DNA of 64,000 bases from Kriegella aquimaris (GTDB lineage Bacteria; Bacteroidota; Bacteroidia; Flavobacteriales; Flavobacteriaceae): positions 62,001 to 126,000 of the forward strand of contig NZ_FNGV01000006.1 of the NCBI RefSeq assembly GCF_900103215.1. The letters run 5' to 3'. The notes below the pieces were generated by a model. That model was not told where the DNA came from and made no database searches. It saw only the letters and a program-made list of their open reading frames with translations. A program made the position numbers and the translations under genes. Positions 56,317 to 64,000 of the stretch are shown here, one piece after another (the first letter of the stretch is position 1; the number at the start of each line of letters is the position of its first letter).

Positions 56317-56538
56317 TTATGCAGCCGGCCTCCCTTTTAATCGTTTTTCGATTTTTCGTTTTTTATCGGTCAACCGCTTCATGACATCCATCAAATCAGG
56401 GTCTTTCGTCTGCTTATAGATTTCGTTGATAGCCAAAATCAATTTTTTAGCTTCACGAGAGGCTACAACCCTATCGCTAGTGGACATATTATTCATTTTC
56501 ATATCTTCCAGTTCTTTTGCTTTATTCAGTAAATCCAT
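56317..56538 (-). CDS. Small helical protein, 73 residues
   Basis: Highly charged helical protein (LLNKAKELEDMKMNNMSTSD, KRLTDKKRKIEKRLKGRPAA) with no signal peptide. Codon use and an uninterrupted frame support it. Convergent with the preceding gene (18-bp gap). Function unknown; the basic C-terminus might bind nucleic acid. Confidence 0.6.
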   Translation of the reverse strand: MDLLNKAKELEDMKMNNMSTSDRVVASREAKKLILAINEIYKQTKDPDLMDVMKRLTDKKRKIEKRLKGRPAA

Positions 56539-57014
56539 TTTGTATTATAGTTAACGGTTTGATTTAAAGTTAAGGATATTCCGTTTTATATCAGGGTATA
56601 ACGGATTGTATTTGGTTATAATTCGATAACGATTCTTTATGACAGAAAGTCAGATTTTTGTGTAGTCGAAGGGATTGCTATGGGTTTTCTCTTTAAGAGC
56701 CAGTCCTGTAAATGCAATTTGTTGGGCGTTTAGCCCCGGGCAAATAACCTTAAATGTGCAAGTAAGTTACGCTTAATCGTGAAGCCCATAGCCATTGGAA
56801 TGAACCAAAGCTCATCGCTGAAAAAATCTTGGACATAAGGCATTCCTGCAATAGGGTAACCTATACCAATTACGGGGGGGCTAATGTGTAGCTTTTTTGA
56901 AATTATTCCTTTAAAAAACTCTAAACCTATTGTTCTTTCTTACATCATTTTGTTGTCGGTACTTACATTAATATGCTTTGCATAGTTATGAATTCAATAC
57001 ATTGCAGAATTTGC
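56539..57014. other. Intergenic region with a doubtful minus-strand open frame
   Basis: 476 bp. On the - strand about 70 codons between roughly 56950 and 56741 read like protein (SPPVIGIGYPIAGMPYVQDF, DELWFIPMAMGFTIKRNLL) but lack a start codon; after a stop the same frame stays open for about 34 more codons. It may be a relic of an unknown gene. No other feature seen. Confidence 0.25.
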
Positions 57015-59150
57015 TTAGAGGCTAAAAGCTAAATAGCGGTCACCAGACTTCGTGCCGGCTTTGCCACCACCACAGGCGATGACTACATACTGCTTGCCTT
57101 TTATTTCATAAATGCTGGGTGTTGCATAACCTGCGGCGGGCAACTTGTATTTCCATAATTCTTCTCCCGTATCTTTATCGAAAGCCCTGAAATATTCATC
57201 GACTGTCGATGCAATAAAAATGAGTCCGCCAGCGGTGACTACAGGCCCTCCATAATTTGCAAGTCCTGTTTTGGGAATGCCTCTTTTAGTCAATTCTTCA
57301 TATTCCCCAAGCGGTACCTGCCATGCCAAGGTACCTTCGTTCAGGTTTATTGCCGAAAGTGTTCCCCAAGGCGGTTTTATAGCGGGGTAACCTTCTGGAT
57401 CGTAAAAGCGATTATAGCCGGTGTGCCTATATTTCGAGAGTCGTTCATTGGCCTCTTTCCCGAATTCGTGCACGTTTTCGACCGAGTTTTCAAGTCCGAA
57501 AATGTAATTGACGACTGCCGTTTTTTCCTTTTCGGAAATGTGTTTGAACCCGGGCATAAATCCGCGGCCATTGTTGATAATTTCGATAGCTTCCTCCATA
57601 GAAAGTCTTTCAGCACTATTTTTTAAGGGTGGGTAGATTCCCGATGCGTCCCCTTGCATTTGCTTGCCGTGGCACATCACACAACGAGATTGGTATACGT
57701 ACGCTCCCGGATTCGCGATTTCCTTTTCGTCGGAAGCTCTGGTTTCTTCCATGGTAATGATACATGGAATTTCCTTGGCATTGACATACAAAAGTCCAGT
57801 CGAAGGGTCAAAAGCCGCACCGCCCCATCCGCCACCGCCATCAAAACCGGGAAAAACGATTGTACCTTGTTCGCTAGGGGGAATAAAAGGTTCACCGGTA
57901 CGTAGTTGTGCCAACCTTTTGGCAACACTATCATGGGAAGCCGGAGACAGATCGGTTATCTCCTCTTTAGTGAATTTCTGTCGTGTGAACGGAGGCGGTT
58001 TTATCGGGAAGGGCTGGGTCGGCGAAGCCATTTCTCCCTTAAGGTCGGAAGGGGGAATCGGTCGCTCTTCAACGGGGAATAGTGGTGTGCCGCTTTCACG
58101 GTCGAGCAGGAATATAAAGCCCGATTTGGTATGTTGCGCTACGGCATCTATTCGCTTGCCATTGTGACTGACCGTTACCAATGCCGGGGGGGCGGGTACA
58201 TCTCGATCCCACATATCATGGTGCACTGTTTGAAAATGCCAGATGCGCTCACCCGTATCCGCATTCAGGGCAAGTATACAATTGGCAAAAAGATTATCAC
58301 CTAGCCTGTTCCCTCCCCAAAAATCGAACGAAGCAGATCCTGTAGGAACGTAAACTATACCACGTTGTAAATCGAGACTCATACCCGACCAAGCATTTGC
58401 CCCACCTGTATTCTTATAAACTTCTTCGGGCCAAGTGTCATAGCCTATTTCTTCTGGTTTTGGAATCGTGCTGAACGTCCATTCGAGCGCGCCGGTATGC
58501 ACATTGAACGACTGTATGGTGCCGGGAGCGGCATCGGCATTTTCCGAAACCCTGGTACCATAGATGATCTTGTCTTTGTACAGCACACCCGGTGTGGTAG
58601 ATACTACATACCTGTCTTTTGCATTTTCCCCAAGACCATCTTTCAAAGATACTTTACCGTCAATGCCAAAGTCGTCTGCCAATAGTCCAGTTTTGGCATT
58701 CAAGGCGAACAATTCGGGTCCGGCGGTAAAAAAAATGCGCTCTTTGTCTCCTTCCTTAAAATAGGTCACGCCACGGTTGACGTTCATGCCAAAATTAATT
58801 TTAGCATTGGGATCGAATATCCATTTTTTTTCTCCTGTGGTCGCATCAAGGGCAAAAATATTCAGTTTTGGGGAGCTACCGTACAGTACGCCGTCGATTA
58901 TTATCGGATTGCATTGGATCTGTGTTTTTCCATTCGGATCGGCATCGCCGGTGGCGAACTCCCAAGCAACCTTTAGCTCCGTGACGTTTTTCTTGGTAAT
59001 CTGGTCTAGTGGCGAATACTGAATACTATTGTTTCCACCCAAATAAACCGGCCAATCCTTGTCTGCTTCTCCTTGCTCTTTACTGTGCTCACTACACCCT
59101 GTTAAAATTAAAACTGCGGATAAAGCCCAGGTAACACATTGAATTCTCAT
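57015..59150 (-). CDS. PQQ-dependent quinohemoprotein dehydrogenase
   Basis: 711-residue lipoprotein (lipobox LTGC) of the PQQ beta-propeller family: DWPVYLGGNNSIQYSPLDQI, KWIFDPN, HDMWDRDVPAPP, FDGGGGWGGAAFDP, GLIFIASTVDEYFRAFDKDT. A cytochrome c insert at about residues 480-560 has haem motif CVMCH and a Met ligand in FMPGF. The architecture fits pyrroloquinoline-quinone glucose/alcohol dehydrogenases of the membrane-bound-like group with a built-in haem domain. It would oxidise sugars or alcohols in the periplasm and pass electrons to the respiratory chain. PQQ genes are not in the window. Confidence 0.93.
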   Translation of the reverse strand: MRIQCVTWALSAVLILTGCSEHSKEQGEADKDWPVYLGGNNSIQYSPLDQITKKNVTELKVAWEFATGDADPNGKTQIQCNPIIIDGVLYGSSPKLNIFALDATTGEKKWIFDPNAKINFGMNVNRGVTYFKEGDKERIFFTAGPELFALNAKTGLLADDFGIDGKVSLKDGLGENAKDRYVVSTTPGVLYKDKIIYGTRVSENADAAPGTIQSFNVHTGALEWTFSTIPKPEEIGYDTWPEEVYKNTGGANAWSGMSLDLQRGIVYVPTGSASFDFWGGNRLGDNLFANCILALNADTGERIWHFQTVHHDMWDRDVPAPPALVTVSHNGKRIDAVAQHTKSGFIFLLDRESGTPLFPVEERPIPPSDLKGEMASPTQPFPIKPPPFTRQKFTKEEITDLSPASHDSVAKRLAQLRTGEPFIPPSEQGTIVFPGFDGGGGWGGAAFDPSTGLLYVNAKEIPCIITMEETRASDEKEIANPGAYVYQSRCVMCHGKQMQGDASGIYPPLKNSAERLSMEEAIEIINNGRGFMPGFKHISEKEKTAVVNYIFGLENSVENVHEFGKEANERLSKYRHTGYNRFYDPEGYPAIKPPWGTLSAINLNEGTLAWQVPLGEYEELTKRGIPKTGLANYGGPVVTAGGLIFIASTVDEYFRAFDKDTGEELWKYKLPAAGYATPSIYEIKGKQYVVIACGGGKAGTKSGDRYLAFSL

Positions 59151-59263
59151 ATCAATTTTCTATCATATTCTTGGTAAAAACTCCCGACTTAGGAAGTTGT
59201 TTGGCGTTAATTATGTTGTGCTACACAAATAAGCACAAGTTTTTATATTGATCAAAGGAGGAC

Positions 59264-60151
59264 TCATTTGTTGATGATAAAATTTGATTTTTCCCCAATA
59301 TCACTTAATTCCTTATCGGACAAGGCTCGATCAAAAACAGCCAAACCTCCAATTAAACCTTTAAAGAAATTTCCCATACCTCGTTTTAATAAGACAGCTC
59401 CGACCGTGAAATCGGAACCATTATTTCCCATGCCAGATGGAAAATAATATGGATTTTTTGTCTGGGTCAATCCGTTCGGGTAGCCTTCAAATCCGATGGT
59501 GTGATCAATCAGTTCTGGTTTACGTTTTTCGAATTTACCATTTAAATAGGATTTGATATAAGTGCCATCGTAGGTGAAAGCGATGCACTGCCATGCATTT
59601 TTTTTAATTTCACCCTTGCTTGCTGAATAATCAATGGAGTACGGAAAAGGAGGTGTTGGTTTTCCCGTATTGGATATGTGTCCGCACACTTGGTTTCTGC
59701 CATTATAATGGGGCAAGGAGGCAAATAAACCATATTGGCGCTTGCCCCCATCTTTGTATTCGTTCCACATACCTCCTACAAAGCCGGTTTGTTCTCCTGT
59801 CCATTTTACCCAGGCTATTACCGTAACTTCTTTACTTGGTCCAAAGATATTGAGCGCTCCAGTTTTTGAATTTGCCAGTGTCAAGAAATTCGACCCTTCA
59901 AAACTGGCTGAATAGCCTGATAACGGGCCTTCATTAATTCTTGTCGTTGTGCCTCCAGCTTCTTTTAGAGGGAAGTCGCCGACGCCATATGCGTTACGCT
60001 CTTGGCCTTCAGGTTCCTTAAAATCCCATAAAGCAATTAGATTAGCAGTTGCTTTCAGCTCTTTTGATAGTCCCGATGTATGCTGCGCAATTATGACTGA
60101 GGTTTGAAGTGTTAAAACACAAAGTAAATAAACTGATTTTCTATTGTTCAT
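59264..60151 (-). CDS. LamG/concanavalin-like secreted protein
   Basis: 295 residues with a signal peptide (SVYLLCVLTLQTSVIIAQ). One LamG-type beta-sandwich: LIALWDFKEPEGQE, PSKEVTVIAWVKWTGEQTG, NAWQCIAFTYDGTYIKSYLN, KGLIGGLAVFDRALSDKELS. Such modules bind glycans or other ligands; no catalytic domain is present. 113 bp before the PQQ dehydrogenase gene on the same strand, possibly co-transcribed. Confidence 0.85.
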   Translation of the reverse strand: MNNRKSVYLLCVLTLQTSVIIAQHTSGLSKELKATANLIALWDFKEPEGQERNAYGVGDFPLKEAGGTTTRINEGPLSGYSASFEGSNFLTLANSKTGALNIFGPSKEVTVIAWVKWTGEQTGFVGGMWNEYKDGGKRQYGLFASLPHYNGRNQVCGHISNTGKPTPPFPYSIDYSASKGEIKKNAWQCIAFTYDGTYIKSYLNGKFEKRKPELIDHTIGFEGYPNGLTQTKNPYYFPSGMGNNGSDFTVGAVLLKRGMGNFFKGLIGGLAVFDRALSDKELSDIGEKSNFIINK

Positions 60152-60257
60152 TTTAAAAACGCTCCCTCTTTTAGTTATGACTTGGATATTGCAATATAAG
60201 AAGCAACTTACGGAAACAGATGGAGAATGTCGATAAATTAGTCAACCTAAAAATAAA

Positions 60258-60286
60258 AACCCTGTAAATCAATGATTTACAGGGTT
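60258..60286 (-). terminator. Intrinsic terminator following the tRNA 3' fragment
   Basis: AACCCTGTAAATC pairs perfectly with GATTTACAGGGTT across a 3-base loop (13-bp stem). On the - strand it is followed by TTTTTATTTTT. It would stop transcription coming leftwards from the tRNA-like sequence at 60313-60334. Confidence 0.75.
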
Positions 60287-60312
60287 TGTGGGTTGAGATA
60301 GTATCATTTCAG

Positions 60313-60334
60313 TGGAGCCGGAGGGACTAGAACC
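60313..60334 (-). other. tRNA 3'-end fragment, putative integration (att) site
   Basis: The - strand reads GGTTCTAGTCCC then TCCGGCTCCA. This has the form of a T-loop, the 3' half of the T-stem, a 7-nt acceptor strand and discriminator A. The 5' T-stem partner does not pair properly and no D- or anticodon arm precedes it, so it is only the 3' end of a tRNA. A tRNA 3' end with a terminator but no body is the usual mark of a tRNA-targeting integrase junction. Confidence 0.5.
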
Positions 60335-61341
60335 TACCGATGGAAACGTCTATTGATAGGGGTTTGGAAGGAGTAGGGAAATTGTGCTCACCGAATAGGC
60401 GACTTTTCAAAAGCATTTCTAATAAAACTTTAATTTTCGTCTAAGTTAAGAGAAGAACTTTTTTAACATTTCACTGCATTTAGGGCAAACAGCTTCACTA
60501 CATAGTCTTCGACACTAACCCCTATTTTAGTTTTACCGCTCCTTTGCCCTCCGCTCTTAAACTAAAATACATGAAATGACAGTCAATGGAGAAAAAGAAA
60601 AGTATGTTTTCTAATCTGCACCATTTGTCAAGGTATTGCACGCCGATTTCTTGGAAATCGAGAAAGTGAGGAGATTTTTGGACAATCCACTTTTGGATTA
60701 GAGACAAAGGATTAAAACTTAAAGGCAAGGAGAATAAAAACTTTGAATAAGGATGCGGTCATGCCGATCAATACCTTTTGGAAATATTGGGAATTTCCCT
60801 GGTCGAAGACGATAGTCAGAATATACCAAGAGAAATAAGGACCCAAGTTATTTCAATGACGAAAGCAAATAAATATATTCCAAATGGAAACGCCATGATT
60901 AAGGCCCTTATTTTGTAAAAGGATAATAAGAAGCCCTACAAAATCATAGGTATGATGGACGATTCCCAGAATAAATCCTATTTTGACTATGGTTTTTTTG
61001 CGATAATGTAGTGCCATAATTATTATGTCGAGGAAGATTTTAACTGGCCGGCACAGAATTATTAGGCCCATGTTTAAATCATCAACTAAGCCGATGACGA
61101 ACAATCATAATAACATAGGTAATCCCTAGTGGAGGATTCCATTATACCGGTGTTTAAGAGAAGTCTGAGGGAATCATAATATTGCGGTTAAAGAAGCGGA
61201 AGAGATTTTGTGCCTTCAGGGATAAGGATTTAAATAAATACATTAAACTTTTGGAATAGAATGTCTATAGTACGGCCGAATGAAATAATATCTCTAAGGG
61301 TATTTGTATATATTATTGTTTTTTCCTACCTTTATGAGTAT
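60335..61341. other. Gene-poor region
   Basis: About 1 kb with no credible gene. Short open frames at 60522-60728 (-) and 60853-61104 (-) have skewed, hydrophobic compositions and no homology I recognise. The content may be decayed mobile DNA. Confidence 0.4.
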
Positions 61342-61366
61342 CCCCTAACAATTGTAGGGGTTTTTT
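61342..61366 (+). terminator. Intrinsic terminator
   Basis: CCCCTA-ACAATTG-TAGGGG followed by six T. The transcript it ends is not evident; nothing coding was found just upstream, so it may follow a small RNA or a lost gene. The 250 bp that follow are AT-rich and hold no visible gene. Confidence 0.65.
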
Positions 61367-61618
61367 GTTTGCCAACCACAACGCAATGAAATATTTTCGG
61401 TTTCAAAACTTAGGCTTTTTCAATGAGCCATTTATATAGTTTGAAAATATTAAGTTCGTATTGTTCAGAGAAAAAGATTAAGGATTATTGATCAAATTCC
61501 CCTGTTAGCCTTATTTGAATAAATTAATCGATTAAATCTAAGTTTTCAAGTACTATTACGCTTGTATCTTAAATTTTTATATTGGTTAATACCTAATTTA
61601 TAACCTATTACGGGAATT

Positions 61619-61916
61619 ATGAAAGTAAATTTATTTTTTAAACCCGAAGGAGATAAAATATTCGATGAGGCCACCGAATTTATTTATTCCAAAATGGGGA
61701 AAGACACACCCAAAAAAAGCTTTTAAAGCTTTATGGACTATATAAACAAGCCATGTGGGGTTATACTCTTGCAGCCGCCAATCAACTAGGGTGGGATTTT
61801 GACTCTCCTAAATTTCAAGCATGGAATGCTGAATCAGGTAAAACTCTGGAACATGCCAAAAATCAGTGAATTACATCAAACAAGGTTTTGCCTCGAACGA
61901 TAATGCCTTCAAGTAG
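61619..61916 (+). pseudogene. Acyl-CoA-binding protein (ACBP) gene with two frameshifts
   Basis: The first frame (KVNLFFKPEGDKIFDEATEF) stops at TAA 61722. If one A were added to the seven-A run at 61710-61716, the frame would continue KKKLLKLYGLYKQA and then FQAWNAESGKTLEHA. These are the hallmark ACBP motifs (YGLYKQA; WxAWN ... GK). A second one-base shift near 61867 would join NYIKQGFASNDNAFK and a TAG at 61914, giving the usual length of about 100 residues. As written the gene is broken. Both lesions are single-base, one in a homopolymer, so sequencing error or phase variation are alternatives to a true pseudogene. Confidence 0.7.
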
Positions 61917-61959
61917 AATATAGCATCAAAATATCATTAACCTAAAACAATGCACCGCT

Positions 61960-63657
61960 ATGTCAACTGTATTCACCGACCCACAATTTAAACCAAAAGA
62001 ACATGGTTTTCATTTTCGCAACAGTTTTAAAAACTCCGTACTCTTCGGGGAAATTGCCAAGCTATTTAATCTTCCTTTTACCTTGCCAGACTGGATTCTC
62101 CTTGGCAATCCGATAACAACCTCAGGGCGATGCGGCGGGATGACCTTTTCGGCTCTGGATTTTTTTCTTTCCAAGCGTTTTTCCGTTCCTGAAGCCGCAC
62201 TAGAAGAACTGCCAGATGGCAATAAGGTCGTCAATCGAAGGCCTCCCCCAGACGGGGACGTACTGGCGGATTATATAATGGAAAGGCAGTTTGACTCCTT
62301 TTTAGTTTTTGGAGACGAATATCTTTCAAATGTATTGATTAAAGGAAAAGGGACCCAATATTATAACGACTGCCTGCCTCCTTACGGCCATCACTTTAAT
62401 TTTTATAAAGACAGAATTAAGGCTAATCAGTGTCGTCCATTAGGCTTGATGCCGGCTAAAGAAGGAAGCTTGATTGGTCATATAGTGCTGGGTATTGGTT
62501 ATACCGATCATAAGGACCCTGAGAAAGTGCTTATTCATATTTATGATAACAATAATCCAGATCAAGAAATAGTTTTAAAACTTAATCAAAAAAAAGGGGT
62601 CTGGGAAAGTAGATTTGCCAATTATGATAAGGTAAAAATGGAATGGATAATTGGAAAAAAGACTGGTAAATATATCGCCTGGATACCTGCTGACGGGTAT
62701 ACATGCCAAGAGCCTGATATTTACGATAACGCTATTGGAATCAGAAATTACTCGGGAAGAGATTTACGGAAATGGCAGACACCAAGTAAAGAGGACCTCA
62801 CCAAATACAGGTTTGTAGGGTCTAATTTCTTTGGAAATCAAACTCTTGAAAGTTGTGATTTTCGCAATGTACATGCAGAAAAGGCCGTGTTTTCCAGTAC
62901 CAATGCAAGTAATTGCAACTTCACCAACGCCTACCTCCATTATTGTGACTTCACCAATGCCAATTTACGAGGCAGTACATTTAATGGGGCAGAACTTTAT
63001 GGCGCAAACTTCTCCAAGACCGAGCTAAGTGAGGCGAGATTCGATGATATTCAAGGTGATGATAAAATAGTCTTATTCATTCAGGCTAAATTGAATAAAA
63101 CCTGTTTAAATGGTGCCCATATTTCAGGCAATTTCATTCAGGCTTCTATTGCCGAATCCTCTTTCCTAAATGCGCAAATGGAAGACTCGCATTTTATCAC
63201 AAGTCTTATCAGCATGACAGCATTCAATGGCTCTAATCTTGATGATACCTATTGGCGAAATGCCACGCTGAATACCTGTAAATTTATTAATAATGGAAAT
63301 ATTAGGACATCTCTGAGAAGAACAGACTTTAATACGTCTGCTATGAAAGACTGCTATTTTCAAGGGGCCAATCTCTTTAAAGCTGATTTCCGGAATGCAG
63401 CCATCAATGCGGTGGCATTTACAGACTGTGACCTTAGGTTTGCTAACTTTTCCGGTGCTGCTTTAAAGGATACCGATTTATCCAAAGCTAATCTTTCTTA
63501 TGCCAGGTTTGATGGTACAGCATTCCATGATGTAGACTTTAGATTTGTAACTTATGCAAGAAGCAGCTGGAAAGGGGCCAGTGTACGAAAACCATTTCAA
63601 ATGAGCTCATCAATGTATAATTATTTATTGAGACAAGGAGTGAAGTTTATTGGCTGA
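61960..63657 (+). CDS. Putative papain-like cysteine protease with pentapeptide-repeat domain
   Basis: 565 residues, no signal peptide. The N-terminal about 250 residues carry GRCGGMTFSALDFF (Cys58), IGHIVLGIGY (His174) and IYDNNNP (Asp196), in the order and spacing expected of a papain/C39-like catalytic triad. From about 285 to the end are pentapeptide repeats (CDFRNVHAEKAVFSSTNASN, ANLRGSTFNGAELYGANFSK, ADFRNAAINAVAFTDCDLRF), forming a right-handed quadrilateral helix used for target binding. The combination suggests a secreted or injected effector. The protease function is inferred from motif only; the pentapeptide part is certain. Confidence 0.7.
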   Translation: MSTVFTDPQFKPKEHGFHFRNSFKNSVLFGEIAKLFNLPFTLPDWILLGNPITTSGRCGGMTFSALDFFLSKRFSVPEAALEELPDGNKVVNRRPPPDGDVLADYIMERQFDSFLVFGDEYLSNVLIKGKGTQYYNDCLPPYGHHFNFYKDRIKANQCRPLGLMPAKEGSLIGHIVLGIGYTDHKDPEKVLIHIYDNNNPDQEIVLKLNQKKGVWESRFANYDKVKMEWIIGKKTGKYIAWIPADGYTCQEPDIYDNAIGIRNYSGRDLRKWQTPSKEDLTKYRFVGSNFFGNQTLESCDFRNVHAEKAVFSSTNASNCNFTNAYLHYCDFTNANLRGSTFNGAELYGANFSKTELSEARFDDIQGDDKIVLFIQAKLNKTCLNGAHISGNFIQASIAESSFLNAQMEDSHFITSLISMTAFNGSNLDDTYWRNATLNTCKFINNGNIRTSLRRTDFNTSAMKDCYFQGANLFKADFRNAAINAVAFTDCDLRFANFSGAALKDTDLSKANLSYARFDGTAFHDVDFRFVTYARSSWKGASVRKPFQMSSSMYNYLLRQGVKFIG

Positions 63658-63768
63658 ACAAGGATTGGGTTCATGAGCATTTTTAGAAAGTTATTACTTA
63701 TATCTGCTTTTTGATGAGAAATACCCAAATTAAGTTAAAGCAGTAATTGAATAGCAAAATCTAAAACA

Positions 63769-64000
63769 ATGGAGCATCCATTCATAAAAAATATAAGGTG
63801 GTGGGAAAAACCATTAAAGTTTGAATTAGTATCTGTAGTTTTGAAGGGTGGAGGGGCCAAGGGGTTAGCCTATATAGGCGCTTTGGAGGCAATGGAATTA
63901 CAGGAATGTTGGTTTAAAGCTGTTGCCGGAGCTTCCGCAGGCGCTTTGACGGCGCTAACCATAGCAGCCGGACTTAAGCTCCGTGAAATAAAAGAAAAGA
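63769..64000 (+). CDS. Patatin-like phospholipase, cut by window end
   Basis: Opens at ATG 63769 and runs off the edge. The visible 77 residues include the anion-hole LKGGGAKGLAYIGALEAM and the nucleophile motif AGASAGALTAL (Gly-x-Ser-x-Gly), so it is a second patatin, unrelated in position to the one at 35402. It follows the pentapeptide-repeat gene by 111 bp and may form an effector pair with it. The catalytic Asp lies outside the window. Confidence 0.85.
   Translation, partial: MEHPFIKNIRWWEKPLKFELVSVVLKGGGAKGLAYIGALEAMELQECWFKAVAGASAGALTALTIAAGLKLREIKEK

Noticed and set aside
57664-58167. 167-codon + strand frame
   Set aside because: Antisense to the PQQ dehydrogenase; composition is Pro/Ser-rich shadow coding with no motif.
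60853-61104. 83-codon - strand frame
   Set aside because: Hydrophobic and AT-driven, with no recognisable family; kept only as part of the gene-poor region.

Overview
The window reads as chromosomal DNA of a marine, AT-rich member of the Bacteroidota, most likely a flavobacterium. Pointers are a SusC/SusD pair, two-component-type propeller regulators, many SPII lipoproteins and almost no Shine-Dalgarno sequences. No rRNA, complete tRNA, CRISPR array or intact insertion sequence was seen. Assignments come from reading motifs by eye; no database search was run.

Region 1 (about 0.1-23.2 kb) is a polysaccharide-utilisation locus, all on the + strand. In order: an NPCBM-containing GH36/GH27-like hydrolase, a membrane-anchored propeller/AraC regulator without kinase or receiver, a GH29-like lipoprotein, SusC, SusD, a large FG-GAP/ASPIC-UnbV protein, a DUF2961 (GH172-type) enzyme, a GH36-like lipoprotein and an 816-residue unclassified hydrolase-like lipoprotein. 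A decayed AraC helix-turn-helix relic lies just before susC. A repeated GTCCTAATGCT element sits upstream of both susC and the DUF2961 gene.

Region 2 (about 23.5-39.6 kb) is the most unusual part: a dense conflict/immunity-type island. A cytoplasmic-looking peptidoglycan-binding/YkuD-like protein is followed by a TIR relic. Then come a 1816-residue protein joining two alpha/beta hydrolases with a CHAT caspase-like protease, and a FecR/TPR plus CHASE2-TIR pair, all on the - strand. Divergent from these runs a + strand operon: TIR-like protein, pYEATS-TIR, patatin, a deoxyribosyltransferase-like/TPR/SLOG-like protein, a SLATT (DUF4231) membrane protein and a TerB-like protein. The combination looks like a sensor-to-effector network in which TIR or SLOG domains make or bind nucleotide signals and patatin, CHAT and SLATT kill or permeabilise. 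This exact assembly is not one I recognise as a named system.

Region 3 (about 39.6-47.5 kb) holds an amidohydrolase, a membrane-anchored putative DNA-binding protein, a 51-residue lipoprotein followed by a TTCG-loop terminator and a TPR histidine kinase/response regulator pair, an HsdR-N-like nuclease, an endonuclease/exonuclease/phosphatase-family protein and a 39-residue membrane protein. Region 4 (47.7-53.6 kb) is a complete RND efflux operon on the - strand. Region 5 (53.9-60.2 kb) contains a distant paralogue of the 816-residue PUL protein, a small helical protein, a PQQ quinohemoprotein dehydrogenase and a LamG protein.

Region 6 (60.2 kb to the edge) looks like the border of a mobile island. 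The 3' end of a tRNA, with a terminator but no tRNA body, is followed by about 1.3 kb of gene-poor sequence, a frameshifted acyl-CoA-binding protein gene, a putative cysteine-protease/pentapeptide-repeat effector and the start of a second patatin.
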